Below, piece after piece: positions 1 through 13,476 of a stretch of DNA of 64,000 nt (the stretch's first letter is position 1; the number at the start of each line of letters is the position of its first letter). The stretch lies in assembly GCF_965638725.1 (NCBI RefSeq), contig NC_134949.1:110466586-110530585 (forward strand). The letters run 5' to 3'. Source of the stretch: Aptenodytes patagonicus. Its lineage: Eukaryota; Chordata; Aves; Sphenisciformes; Spheniscidae. The notes beneath the pieces are model-generated. The model had not been told where the DNA came from. It ran no database searches and saw only the letters and a list, made by a program, of their open reading frames with translations. The translations under genes and the position numbers were made by a program.

Positions 1-3000
1 TGCTACAAACTCACCAATATTTCCTTTTAAGATCAGTACTGAAATCACAGTATCTTGTCATGGCATGTGTTCACTGCAAGCTGATGTAACCGTATTCATC
101 TTCAGGCAGCATAGTACAAGCATGTAAACAAAACATGTTTGATCTGTGCTGTTTTATTCTTGATCAAAATGCCATGGCTTTCAAATTGACTTTTTTTTTT
201 TTTTTTTTTTTTAATTAATCCTTGGAATAAAGAAAAGGCAATTCATACTTTTTTTCCTTTCTGAGTTGCAGCTCTAATCCCAAAACAGCAAGGTCCTCAT
301 ACTTAAATACCTGACTGCATGCTGAGTAGTCCTGCTGACTTCAACGTAAGTCTTGCTTCAAGCTACATATATTTGTGTGTATTTGGGGCTAGATTTAACT
401 CATTAACTATCAGACCTATTTTACAAAAGAGCATACTTTAAGAATTTTTCCCCAATATTCGTGTATATATTTTGTTTCCTTGCCAAGGTATGCATTAATG
501 GAATGAACATTGATAAATTCAACACATTTGAGTAAGTGGTTTCTATATGGATAGGTGATGAATCTCAAAGTTCGGCTTCTTCAAGTGTGGCAGCTCAGCC
601 TTTGCATAAAATAACTGTATAATTCAATAAAATAGGTCTTAGAGTGGAATTAATCCCTAGAAACCATTCTTACTTTGTGCAGAGGATTTGCTGTTTGAAG
701 GACTATCAAGGGAGGACAAGAAATGCTCTTGTTCTGTGGCATGTAAATGGGCCTGTGCTGGTAAAAATTCTGTACGTATGTGTTTATAGTGAACAAGTTC
801 TCATGTGCTTGAAATTGGTGGAAATTTCCATAGTTTTAGAGATTTGGCCCATAAAGCAGGCAAGGAAGAGACACAAAAAGCTTTGGTGAATCTATTTTTC
901 ACATTAAGATTATGGTCCCGAGCAAAACTTTGTAGAGTTCACATGGCTCTAAAATTAAAATATATTTACATGTGATATTTATTTGACTTACAGTTGTAAC
1001 AGTAATCATAATTCTTATCTTTTTTAATTGTGTGCATTCAAATTCATAACAAAGGTGATGATGTTGCATTGACATACCTGAACTTAGTCACACAAGTAAT
1101 TCCTTTATTTTTTTTGAAAAAATTGATTGTAGCACAGTTACTTACCTGTGTAGCTGTTGCTTTACTGGTCCTGTAGGAATCCAAATTTTGAATATAAGCT
1201 CCTTAGCAAGACCCCAAAAGACCAATTTAGATGCCCTAACTTAATATGTAAGTTCACAAAGCCCAACCTAATATAGCTACCTATTAGTTTGGATCAAAGT
1301 TTGTAAAATAACTGAGAATAAGTAGAGCTGACGAGATCAGATTTTCCATTTTATTGGAAATTTCCTGAAAATGAAAATGTGATACTATCTTAAAATTAAA
1401 GAAAAAAAAAATCCAAATCCATCTTACTTTCAAGTTCTTTGAAGCTTTAAATTATTTTTTTTTTATTTTAAATATATACTTAAAATTTTATAGTAATAAA
1501 TCAACATTTTTTAAAATGACAGCACCCTGGTTTCAGCATGATGAAAATGCTTCTTTTTAAAAAAATCAGTGCATTTACCTGAACATTTCAATTCAGCAAA
1601 ACAACACTTCATAGGAGGAAAATATGTTCCAGGAAAAAAAGGAAAGTCAGAGCTGAAAGGATTGAAAATAAATTTGTAGTGAGTTTTTATGTGGGATGTG
1701 AGAGAGCCTGAAAAAAACAGATGTAGCAACCTGCTGAGCATTAGGAAGCAGAAAGAGAAATATTCAAGAAATAATTTCAGTGTTTTATGCATTCCCACTA
1801 TTTATCTTTGCCATAAATCACATCAAAGTATCTGTATTTTATACAACATAGGAACAGTTATTTATTTATTTATTCATTTTTTTCACTCTCAACAATTCTG
1901 TTTGGGGTACTGCATCTACTGCCATCCAGACCAGTGGTCCAGTCTCTTAGACTGTGTTTGCACTGTCAATTGTAGCAGCATTTTAATATGCACTTGTGCT
2001 CCTTTGCCAGACCTAGCGTCTGTCACCACAATGGGGAAACTGGAGAGATTAGGACTCGCCTATGTCATGAAACACTAACATGACAATAACAGAACTCTCA
2101 CTGATTTGAATTCATTTATAAACCTTACTTGCAGGAAACTCGCCCTGCCTGCATCTTTTAACTCCACCCTCTTTTGAATTTATTATTGATGACTGAATTA
2201 TTCAAGTCTCTAAAATCAAGAATGGTCTAATGAAGAAGGCATAAAAGCAATGCCATTTTCTTTCTAATTAGTCATCCTTTCTGATTCCCTAAAAACCATA
2301 TTTGTGCTTCATTTCACAGTAAAATGGACATCCACAGAAGGGACCTGATTATCTGAGTCATCATTTCTGACCTCACACTGAAGAGATCTGTAATGCAAAC
2401 ACTAAAATAGGTACGAGTGGGACTATCTGAATGACTGTGGAAACACCAGGCAGGAATACCAGAAGAAGGGATGTAGGAATGGCACAGTTGGACAACACCT
2501 ACATTAGTAGGTTGTCAAGATCTGGGCACATTTCCATGCAGCTTCTCAGCACCTCTGGGATTAGGAAGAGGACAGTTTGCTCAAAAGACTCAAGCCATCA
2601 GGAAGCAGTGGTAAGAAGGTGAGACATGACTGAAGCCTTATGACACCCAGATACGAGATGAAACAGTAAGCAGAAGATAGTGGCTCATGGAGGTGAGATA
2701 AGCTAGAGAGGCAAAACTTCCTAATCACCATCAGCTCTGAAAGACTGTGCCAAAAAAGGCACATCCAAAACCAGCACATGATCACCAACCTCAAAACAAT
2801 CCAGAAGACATAATAAAGCCTTGATAACAACCATCCCTCTTCTTCCACATCGTCCCAAGGAAGCCCAGATGTCAGGATCACTTGGACACATGCCCACTGG
2901 TGTGAAAGACTGTGAGTGAAAACAGTTTTCTTTTAAAATAAAATCACATTTGCTACCAGAGAGATGCATATGGAGCTTTGCTATTCTATTGCTACAAGAC

Positions 3001-4563
3001 CACAATCTTGCTTGCTTTCAAAATGTTGAAGGTCAAAGGTGGGGTCCTCAGCAACCCCTTCCTTCTGGCCCTGGAGCATGAAAAATGCCCAGATGCCTCT
3101 GTATTAGACACCACAAAGTCTTCTGCCTGGCACAGAGGTCTGAGTCCACTTGAGGCTGAGTAGCTTCACGCTGAGCTACTAATGCCTAAATCCTATGAGA
3201 ATAGGCACTTTAGGCATCTCTCTGATCATGGAACAGAACTGCAAAAAAGCATTCAGAGTTGAAAAAAGAGACAGTAGTTGCATTTCCTTTACCTTTTTAA
3301 TATAATAACTGAGCTTTTAGAGCAGTAACTTTAACGTTATGGGAACAAACTTCCATGTCTTGCTGTTCAGTAGTGTGCCTTATCAACCATGCAGTAAGTT
3401 TAACTTTTTGCTGTTGTTGACAAAATTAGCACACTAAGAGAAAGAAGAAAAAAGCAAATATGCACAAACTGATCTGGTATGGTGGAGCTCTTTAGTTCCC
3501 ATGGGATTCAGCAATAGTATTTGTATTTTATTCATAAGTTACTTAGTACAAAATCTTCAAAAGGCACTGGAGCAGAGAATGAAAATCAGGTACCTTCGAT
3601 TTCCTGGTGAATTCCTTGATATCCTTACCCATAGCTTTTCTGCCCTAAAGATACAGTCTATCCATTCTGCAAAAACATCAGCAAAAGAATCTAAGTCTTT
3701 TCTATGAAGTCTGGAATGGCAGACAGAGTAAGGCAGTTCATTCTCAGGTTGGGAATGGGGGTTTGAGACTGCTGAGTCAAGGCAGAGGAATGAAACTACA
3801 TCTCCCATATAAAGGCTGAGTGTTGTGAAATGAATTAAGAACAACATCACAAGAAACATTATTTCTTTAGACAGAATTTGACTGATAAGACAATCCCTTG
3901 CTGGTTTGTGGAAGAAAAGCTTGGATGCCTTTCTCTGAGCAACAAGCTCAGAATGATGAAATCTTAATGGCTGAGAGAAACAATGTTTAACATGTTTCAC
4001 TTTTCACAGTGTTACCTATAACTTAAAATGCCAGCCCAGTGTGCTGGCAATGCTGGCTGCCTGGGTTGGAACCTTCAAATCCATATTTGGAGTACAATTA
4101 TTTTCAGTATGTGAATACATGTAAAAAATAGGAACTCAATATTCAACAGATCTTCCTTCTGCATGCAATCGGTTGCAGATGCTTCTTCTTGAGTCAAAAG
4201 TGATGTTAAAGATTTTTGTGTTGGTTTGTTGGGGGTTTTTTTCCACCTCTTCACTGCTGCTCCTTTCTCCTAGGACAATGATGACACTGAATTCTGTCCC
4301 ACCTTATGTATTGTGCAGAGGTGCTGGTTACATTCGAGGTGGACCTAACGGGAACTGAAGGGAAGCCGATACTGTTCTTCGTACGTGCAAAGCCTGAAGT
4401 TAGTCTGATTTCAGATTCCAAATAGAGGTTTGTGGGATTTGATTAAAAGGTAACTTTATCTTTATTAATGGTATTTGTAAACAGCACTCATTTACCTCCT
4501 GGTACTCATCACATTGAATGCTGAAAAACAGAATGATTTTTTTATGAAGGAAAGTTTCCCTCT
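1..4563. other. AT-rich unique sequence, no recognisable gene
   Basis: No exon, RNA gene or known repeat family could be recognised here. The stretch holds a 22-base T run at 191-212 and several A/T-rich patches. A slightly less AT-rich part at about 2430-3170 has short overlapping frames on both strands, none above 106 codons and none resembling a known family. Short frames of this size are expected by chance in AT-rich vertebrate DNA. Confidence 0.6.
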
Positions 4564-5313
4564 GCTCTGCAGAGGGACCTGGACAGGCTGGATCCATGGG
4601 CCCAGGCCAACTCTATGAGATCCAACAAGGACAAGTGCTGGGTCCTGCACTTCGGCCACAACAACCCCATGCAGCGCTACAGGCTTGGGGAAGAGTGGCT
4701 GGAAAGCTGCCCAGCAGAAAAGGACCTCGGGGTGTTGGTCGACAGCCGGCTGAACATGAGCCGGCAGTGTGCCCAGGCAGCCAAGAAGGCCAATGGCATC
4801 CTGGCCTGTATCAGAAATAGTGTGGCCAGCAGGAGTAGGGAAGTGATCGTGCCCCTGTGCTCGGCCCTGGTGAGGCCGCACCTCGAATCCTGTGTTCAGT
4901 TTTGGGCCCCTCACTACAAGAAGGACGTTGAGGTGCTGGAGCATGTCCAGAGAAAGGCAACGAGGCTGGTGAGGGGTCTGGAGAACAAGTCTTCTGAGGA
5001 GCGGCTGAGGGAACTGGGGTTGTTTAGGCTGGAGAAAAGGAGGCTGAGGGGAGACCTCATCGCTCTCTACAACTCCCTGAAAGGAGGTTGTAGCGAGGTG
5101 GGTGTCGGTCTTTTCTCCGAAGTAACAAGCGATAGGACAAGAGGAAACAGCCTCAAGTTGCGGCAGGGGAGGTTTAGATTGGATATTAGGAAAAATGTCT
5201 TTCCTGAAAGAGTGGTGAAACATTGGAACAGGCTGCCCAGGGAAGTGGTTGAGTCCCCATCCCTGGAGGTATTTAAAAGACGAGTAGATGAGGCGCTTAG
5301 GGACATGGTTTAG
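4564..5313 (+). pseudogene. CR1 ORF2 C-terminal fragment (truncated reverse transcriptase)
   Basis: This is the last roughly 249 codons of the CR1 ORF2 polyprotein, open from the truncation point to the stop at 5311-5313. The first internal ATG in frame is at 4615, giving 232 residues. The endonuclease domain and the catalytic reverse-transcriptase motifs are missing (the YLDF, GVPQGS and FADD motifs lie upstream in the longer copy). What remains is the thumb and C-terminal part, including the conserved stretch [11 protein letters not shown], the [13 protein letters not shown] segment and the [15 protein letters not shown] end. Compared with the copy at 25.5 kb it has about 19 amino-acid differences, several at positions that look conserved there, such as the Phe-to-Ser and Arg-to-Trp changes near its start. 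It cannot encode an active enzyme. It is classed as a pseudogene because of the truncation, although the frame has no stop or frameshift. Confidence 0.9.
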
Positions 5314-5407
5314 TGGGCATGGTGGTGTTGGGTTGACGGTTGGACTCGATGATCTTAGAGGTCTTTTCTAACCTCAATGATTCTATGATTCTATGATTCT
5401 ATGATTC
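4564..5407 (+). mobile_element. CR1 LINE, 5'-truncated, 3' end intact
   Basis: This is a chicken-repeat-1 type non-LTR retrotransposon. It begins abruptly inside the ORF2 reverse-transcriptase gene, at the point matching about 25972 of the second large copy, and runs through the stop codon and the short 3' untranslated region. It ends in tandem ATTCTATG-type octamers at about 5377-5407. That terminal octamer repeat replaces a poly(A) tail in CR1 and is recognised by its reverse transcriptase. The 5' truncation is typical of incomplete target-primed reverse transcription. I see no clear target-site duplication. The copy is about 92% identical at protein level to the one at 25.5 kb, with no indels over the shared part, so it is fairly young. 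Confidence 0.95.
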
Positions 5408-8400
5408 AAATTAAAGATTTATTTGAAAGACACCTCTAAACAGGCTGCAAAAACCTCTAAACAAGCTGAATCTCTACCTCTTCTTCACTTGGGAAAACAA
5501 GACCTTGAATTAGGGTCCCAACTCATTCCTTTAGTAGGGTTCAGATGAATTTGAAATGTAGCAATCAATAATCTGATTTACATCTCAGCCAACACCTTCT
5601 GTGTCTACTCTGTCCCATTAGGACCTCATTTATTCTAGCCTTTTCTCTGCTGAGAGCTGCTCCCACCACTGCTTTGTTAGCCTGGGAGGGCTGCCACAAG
5701 GGAGTGGGATCCTTGCTGCTCAACAGGGTTTGCTCTCTGGCTGGTGGAGCGGGTCGACAGAGAAGCCCTACCACCCGCTGTCAATTCTGCTCAGCAGATT
5801 TTTGTGTCTCTGTTTACACTCTGCTCAGCTATAATTGACAGTTCTGTCATCATTTCTTCACCATCTTTGGGTGTATTGTTATAGTTGAATACATACTATA
5901 GATTGGGAAGAATCCTTGCTCATCACAGCTGTCGTTTTCCTCTTCTTCAGTTCTTCTGTTCCTTTTTCTTATTCTTTTAGTAGTGTAAATCATACTGCTT
6001 ATATTGTATATGCATTGACAGATTTTTTGACTGACATGCAAATTAATTCAGAGGAAGAGAAAAAGAACATTTTTGTTCCTGACACTTCTTTATTTTTATC
6101 TTTGCATGCCATCTCTGACAGGCTTTAAAATCTTATTCGTGTTTAAAAAGTAATTTTAAATAAAGAGCAATTTGTTATATCAGAAGTGTGTTACTACAGC
6201 ATCTTGCTTTCCAATTTGTTCAAGTCTACACTAAGAAGAGCTTCTCAATGATATGCTTCTGGCACCAAACAAGATCCCTGGAGTTCCAGTAAACATATAC
6301 TCTTTTTTTTAATCTGCTTGAGGGAGATTTTTTAATGATCCTGGACAAGAGATTTTCCTCTAGTGCCCTTTACCATGCTCCTTCAGGATTGAACAGGCAA
6401 AGCCCTGAGAAATATTCGCAATTTATAAAATTAAAGAGGATGGTCCCAGAAAGGGTCATAACTAAGAGCAGAAAACTCATTGTCATGAATCAAAAATAAC
6501 AGCAAGCAGACCTATTGTCTCAGTATCAGTAATGGATCAGCTACGGCAATATAAGACTTTTGCATTTTAAACCTTAGTTATTGGCTCTCAAAGGACTGTT
6601 TCTGGTTTTCATTTTTCCAGTTCAACTGGTCTCCTGGTAATTTTACTTTCTTCAAGAAAACAAAGGATTTATTTGCTTTTCCCTTTTTATATTTACTTAC
6701 ATTGGAATTAAAAGTACCTGTGACCTGCCACCTCCCCAGAACGTCAGCCTTGGAATAATTTTGTGAATTCTGAGGAAATAGAAAAGCAATTTTATAGAGA
6801 GGAAATTGCCTTCATGTTTATACTAGATGAATTATAATCTTGTGTGGGATTTTTTTTGCCAAAAGATCACAATTCTCAAGTAGAGTAGTGACCTCAATTT
6901 TTCCTCTTGTGGTAGAAAAATGTTGGATGTCCTTTTCTCATTTCCTGTTAGGGCATGGTCACCTCTGAGACCAGTGCTACCCACTGACTACTCAGTGTTG
7001 TCCACCCCAGAATTCAAAGGCATTGCAGGAATTTTTGTGTTATGTGTAAGCGGTTTTCAGGGAGGAAAACAGAGTCTATTGAATGGAGAGTAATGTATGT
7101 GAGGAAAAAATCACAACAGCAACAGTAAAAGAAAACATAAGAGTGGGAATGCGGGTACTGAAGAAATGGAAATGTCATTCAGAGAGGAGCTATGGGAAAG
7201 AAAAAAAGTGGAAAATTAATTCAAGTTATTTATTGTCATTGCTCTTGTTTTTTTCCCCATTTTCCCCTAAAAACATTTTCTTCTAAGAAAGAATACTATC
7301 TAATACAGGAATACGTCACAGACATTTTGGCAGGAAGATTTCTTTTTGCAGTAAAATTTTTAGCATAACATATGATTTGATGCAAAATACTATTAACTGA
7401 TTTGTTGTCCTTCTCCTTCTCATATAGGTTTTTCAGTCCTTTGTGGTTTCTTGGCTAGTGTCTTGAATTTAGCTAAAAGCTATGTTAGTCAGTGTATGTG
7501 ATGCTCTTAGCTAGAGAGGAAAACTCATACAAACAACATGAAGAGTGAGTTTTCATTACAATCGGTTTACTTTAAAATTCTTTGCACTTCACAAGCTTAG
7601 TTGTGCTTGATTTGTGTTCCTGAACAAACAAAGGAGGAGGAACAGCTTTGGAAAATTCAGTCCTTTTGGAGCCAATGAAAAAAATTCCTCTTTCTTTTTT
7701 AATCAGCTTTCCACCTTGCTCATGGAGCTCAAGGAGAGTTTTCAGTGTCTAAGTGTCGCAAGATGTAAGACATAACATAACATAACTGGGCAGTATAGTG
7801 ATTATGGGTGGCAATTAGTCATTGATCAACTATCTTCTTAGTGGCTTGTGTAGAATGATGCTTTCTTGCTACTCACAAGCTAGGAGTACGAATTTAGACC
7901 TTCTGTCTTGCCTACTGGTTAATAGGTGCCTTAGAATAATCTTACAGTGACAGTTTCTTGTATCAATAATGAGTGTAAGTAATGAAAAAAACAATAAACT
8001 TTAGCAGCCTGTAGACTTTTATGTTTGCTTTCTACCAGTTACCTTGTTTGCATTTTAGAGAAGCTATAGACTCTTTCCTACTGTGTTTCCTCTGATGCTG
8101 GTGGTGTAATTTTGAGTAAAGCTCCAGCTACCACTGCAGTTATGCAAAGCAAGTATTGAATTACTGGGGTTAAAGCTAAGTATGTAGCAATTTTTTTAAA
8201 GAAAAAGGCTAAAATTGGTTTTTTGCTTTAAATGTAGAAAGCCCAAATCCAAACATTAACTTCCTGAAACTGAACTTATGAATAGTGCAGATTAACTAGC
8301 CTGCTTGAGACTACTTTTCTTTGCTTGACATAAGAGTTAAGTTTATTTTTTACTAAACTTATAAAAGTGAAGGTTTTTACTAACCTTATCCACCTCAGAA

Positions 8401-10532
8401 TGCTTATTTTTGCATTATTCATTTAAAAGTTACTTGCTATGGACATATCACAATTCCTGCCATGTTCATTTGTCTGACTTCTTCCCTCCCCTCCCTGAAT
8501 GTGCCTGTAATTCATCATTGATTTCCTTATTTCTGAAGTCCATAGGAGTGAATATCTTTTAAAAACTTAAATAAATAGTTTTGCCTCTCTCTTTCTTGTC
8601 ACCTGCTCAGTAATTTCTGTTGAGATTGACCTTCCTACCTCTAGGGCATTTTGGAAAGCCTGGGGAGGGGAGGAGGTGGCTTTTTCCAGGTGATCATGTT
8701 TTTTTCTGAGGGAGGCCCATTTAACAGGACACTTGACAATCTCCTTTCCTTCACACCAGCTCATCTCCTGCCCCAGACTTGCAGAAGATTTGAAAAATGA
8801 GAATAATGTACTTGAAGCAGAGGCAACAATTTAAGCTGTGTGCTGTTAGGAATGTGTGCCTTGTTTCCTTCGTCTGCTGAGACCAGCCATGCAGTCCAGC
8901 TGCCATTGATTTTAGCTGCACAAAACTGGGACCCGAGTTCCATCTTTAAGCAAATAACTAAGGAGATGAAAGAGGCAATTCCACTCTGGAGATCTTTTCA
9001 CACCAAGGTTTTTGAGACAAACGCTTATCATTTTCTGCCTCAAATGTATCAATTAAAATATTTTGACTGAAACTTTGGAAAATGAGTAAAAACTGATAGG
9101 CCATATTACAGGTAGTATTTGGCTAGGTTCAGTAGTGAAACATTTCTCAACAGTGAAGAGGTAATCATGCGAAAAGACACTTGGAAGAGTGTTGTTGGTA
9201 AAGAAGCATACTGGGTGTGGTAGTTTATTTTTCTTTTAAGCTGTGTAAGTGTTTCATCCTTGTTTATCCAATGCTCAGGGGACATTCCCATTAACAGCCA
9301 CCTGTGTAAAAGGCTTCTTTGACCCTTTCAGTTCATGTTTCTGTTATGCTGGGAACTCCTTAGCAGATGTGTCCCTTGGGTGAGCAGATTTCCAGGACAT
9401 CTTTTTTAATTCTGAATATCAGTTTAATATGCAGAATATGGGGGGAATCATTTCTTTTCAAGAAAATTTATCAAAAACTTTTATCACTGAATTGTGCAAT
9501 AAGATTACTGGTAAATCATAATTTTTCAGTGCAGCTAATGGAAAAAATAAATCCATCTAGGCACATCTAAGCAAAGTATTTACAGCTCCCTTAAATAGCC
9601 TTTCTAACTCATATTTCCTGTATAAATCAGTCTTGTTTGTGACCTTGGCAATACATCAGCACTACAAAAATAACTAAATTGCTTTCTGCCAACTCAAGCT
9701 GAGGTTCTTTTAACTTACCATTGCCTTCAATTTCACAGGAAATGTCCTCTCTGATTAAATACAATTTCAACATTACAAAATGTTTTAGGAAAAAAAAGTG
9801 TAAGTATATACTTAAAATGATACCTTCATACTACCAATCTGAATTTTTACTACCATCTATGAGCTTGACCACAACATACTGTAAATATCTGTTGACATGC
9901 AATCTCAGAAAGAAGTCTGGCTTCAAGTTTGTAGTTATAAATTCCTTTTAAATTGTTTTTAAAACCATTGCATTTGAAATGTCCTTCTTTTAAGTTAGGA
10001 TACATCCCCATAGGAATTTCCTAACGCTTCACTGGAGGGTTTTTGTCCCTGTGCCAAAAGGCCAAGAAAGCTAGTCCTCTTTTTGTTTGTTACCTCTTTT
10101 GAGCCTAACCTAAACTGCCTGCTGTTTCTTTTGAAAGTTTGTCGTGCTTCCATTGACACAAGTCCTGACCCAAATGCTTATTGCAGCTTGTCTTCTGCTT
10201 TGTAGTTTCTCAGGCACAGAAAGCAAAACTGTCATAAACTTTTAGATTTTATTGATGTCAACATATTGATGTTAACAAAAGATCATACTGGGAGATTTTG
10301 GTCAGCTTTCCTTTTATCTGGGCATTGTCCAGTCATGGTACAATATGTGTTCACAACAAAAGAAGTTTTTGGTGTCTAAGGATGGAGCATTGATAAAAAA
10401 CAAAACAAAGCAAAACAAAGCAGCTAGCAAGGAAAAACAATGCTCAAATACCCTTGGGGGAGGTTTGGGTAATTTGTGTGAAAGGAGTTCATATTTAAGA
10501 GAAAAATTGATATCATTACATTCTCATTACAG
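5408..10532. other. AT-rich unique sequence, no recognisable gene
   Basis: No gene, RNA or repeat family is recognised. The longest frames are under 80 codons and lack family resemblance. A short CATAA triplication lies near 7769-7785. Splice-like and poly(A)-like motifs occur at the rate expected for AT-rich DNA. Confidence 0.55.
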
Positions 10533-10607
10533 TCCTCTCCTCTCCTCTCCTCTCCTCCTCTCCTCCTCTCCTCCTCTCCTTTCCTCTCCTCTCTTTTTTT
10601 TTTTTTT
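10533..10607. repeat. Pyrimidine microsatellite (CTCCT/CTCTC)n followed by a T run
   Basis: An almost pure pyrimidine tract on the plus strand. It has CTCTC and CTCCT units of 5-8 bases over about 62 bases, then about 14 T bases. The minus strand reads as GA-rich sequence, which is why both strands show long stop-free frames here. Confidence 0.9.
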
Positions 10608-13297
10608 GAGAGAAGGAATGAATGAAATTTCCTTTGAACTAGAAACTTCAATTTCACCTGGCTCTGCAAGCAGTTTAATTCCAGTTTCATCAAACACTTC
10701 TAATGTGCTCATCCATGAAGTCCTGTGCATAAACATGGTTTTACCAAAAGCCTGCCCTCCAGAATGGGAAGTTACCATGCCCTTACATTCTGTACACTTT
10801 TTTGTCCATTTCCTTTCCGCACACAAAATCATACCCAAAGTTCCGATGTTGGCCAAAGCCTTTAAAAGAAAACTATTCACATTTAATCAGTGGAGATGTT
10901 AATTACTAAAATCTCAGTGAGATTTACTAAAATCTCACTGTGATTCCACCCACAGTGAGCAACCGACTCTCATTAATGCTGGAATGACATGAATAACACC
11001 TAAGAAATTAAAATTTACATGAGGAAGAACAACCAGGCAAAGAGACAGTAAATAGGAGGGAAAAAAAAAACAAAGTCAGAGGCTCAAAACTGAAGGCATA
11101 AAGTTGTTGAAGGCTACAGGAGTGTTTTCCAACTTCAGTACTTGGCTTTATAACCATTACGTTTACTTATTTTGTTGGGGAAAAGGATCAGGGGAAGATT
11201 TTAAATGCAATGAATGTTACATTTGTAATAAAACAGCTTTCCTACACAAACTCTGTGCCACAGCGTGCTCCCTTCTAACCTGAAAACTTCCCCAAAGAAG
11301 AGAGGAAAGCACTGTCAGAGCCCCTGATGCCTTCTCGTGATCTTCTGCTGGAGGTGGTCACCTCTACAGGATAGGAGGGAAGGTTGTAATGTTGCTTTTT
11401 TGTGGTGAAGAGAACTAGTTCTTTGCTGCCCAAGGGGCTGAGGAAATGCGTATTGTGGTCAGCTTGCTGAAATGATGCAAGACCTATGTCCAGTCCCTTG
11501 TCTTGCCTCCCCCAGCTATCAAGGTGAACTAAATAGAGTCTATAATAATGGGGTTGTGTGTCTTATTTCTGCCTGAAGGTATTAAAACTAAAAACTGATT
11601 CTGCAGTTACCTTTTTAATTAAAGGGCAGTGCAACTTTATAGCTTTCAAAAATGTACTCCTGATTTACAGGAAAATATAAAAGTCAGAAAAGAATTGGGT
11701 TATGTAATTTAAAGATCATTATTGTTATTCACTTTGAAATAATACTTCCACGTTGGAGTTGAAGTCAATTATTCACTGTGATTTGTTCTTTTAGAAATGG
11801 GACATGGACAACAATTTTTTCAGGCCTCAATCTTTAGCTAAGAGTGAGTGAGGGTAATTGTTGTAAACAGAATATTAATGTAAATAAAGAAAAGATGGCA
11901 ACAAATTAGAAGTAGAGATCTTCCAGGAAAATATTTTATTCTAAACAAGAAGGAAAAATTTGTGGAGGAGAAGACAAAAACATCTGACTGATGAATTTTA
12001 TTACAATAACAAGGTCCCCTGTTTAAAACAATATATTTATATTTAAAAAACAAAACAAAACAAAACATACTATTGGCCTTGACAAAGCAAGAATGTGGTT
12101 GCAGATGAAGATAATGGAGCTTGAATGGATACTCTAAACAAGAGCATACTGTAAGATTTACATGTGGGTTTTTGAATTCATGAACATCTTTTCTTTGAAG
12201 GAAAGGACTAAAGTAGGCAGGTTTGGGGTTTTTTTCCCCCTCAACACACCAAACAGGATCAAGGAGATTTCCTTTCCTTTTACCTACAGTGAAGATATAG
12301 CAAGCACTGTCGGCTGTACATTTGCGCTCCTCCCAGCCTGATGAACCAGAATTCGAAAGTGGCTCAGAAGAAAACACAGCTAAGTTTGGCGTGAGAATTA
12401 AGCTCCTAATTATTTGTACAATGAGCAGAGACATTTCATTTTCTGAAAGTATTTAATTTCCTTAACTAAGAAAGGAATAGCAACTAAGGAAAAGTTGGAC
12501 TAGGTACTGCTAGTTACCTTCCAACAGGTAGAAAAGATGAGAAAAGAAAACATGAGTTTTCCTGAATGGATCTCAGAGGATCTAAAGTAATGAATCTCAG
12601 CCAAATTAAAACAGGTGTCTTTTATCCAGTCTGTCTTCTGGTATATGTAAAGAAATGACAAATCTTTGAGCAGGGAGGTAGGAAAAGGTGGCGGCAAGTG
12701 AACAACTGATTCTTCCCTGAATTTGTTATTGTTGCTTTCTCCCTCAGTCCTGGAGCAGTGCTACTCAAAGCCAATTTAAGTGGCTTGGACAGATTCATCA
12801 CAATGTAAAAGTGATTTTTCTTACATTATTTTCTCCTCTGTGACTAACTTACTAGGAAGAAAGGAAGCTGACAGGAGGAAATGTGAAGAGGATAGAGATG
12901 CTACTGCTACATCCTTGTCTTAGCTACTGTTTCAGGTGCTGGTGCTAGCAGACAAATATGCAATCTGTTTTTACTTTCCATTTGCAAATGCTACACACTA
13001 GAGAGAGAGTAAAAGAGCTTCAAGCCATTTGAATGACCCTGAATATGAACCAGCTACTTATAGTAAAATCCTCTTTTTCTGCATATGTATATATTTCTGG
13101 TTTTATACCCATGTATATATTTATCTTTTTTTCCTCATATTTATTTAATGTAGATTTCTGACTGATACATTAAATTAAGAATCAGATATCTTTGCAGGTG
13201 CTAATACTTTTATAGGTGATATTTAAGCTTTTTACTTATATCCAAATACAATGCAATTTTATAACTTTTCCATGCTGTGAAAAACAGTTTCATGCGG
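10608..13297. other. AT-rich unique sequence with one unexplained long minus-strand frame
   Basis: No known gene or repeat is recognised. A tandem 21-base duplication sits at 10902-10943. An A/C run of the AAAAC type lies at about 12047-12066. The minus-strand frame 11838-12434 (198 codons) is the longest in the window outside transposable elements. It has no recognisable domain and is treated as a finding, not a gene. The rest is unremarkable. Confidence 0.5.
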
Positions 13298-13476
13298 TGT
13301 ATTGGGTTTGCGTGGCAAGGTTTTGGTAGCGGCGGGGCTACAAGGGTGGTTTCTGTGAGAAGCTGCCAGAAGCTTCCCCTATGTCCGACAAAGCCAATGT
13401 CAGCCAGCTCCAAGATGGACCCGCCGCTGGCCAAGACCGAGCCCATCAGTGACAGTGGTAACACCTCTGGGATAAC

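Noticed and set aside
1141..1175. Possible minus-strand 25-base microexon before a GTAAGTAAC donor
   Set aside because: The acceptor has a poor pyrimidine tract, and microexons cannot be argued from sequence alone.
4492..5223. 243-codon minus-strand frame over the first CR1 copy
   Set aside because: It is the antisense shadow of CR1 ORF2. The same shadow appears over the second copy (25978-26634), so its openness follows from the sense codons.
10345..10902. 185-codon plus-strand frame
   Set aside because: About a third of it is the CT microsatellite and the T run, which lack stop codons in all plus-strand frames.
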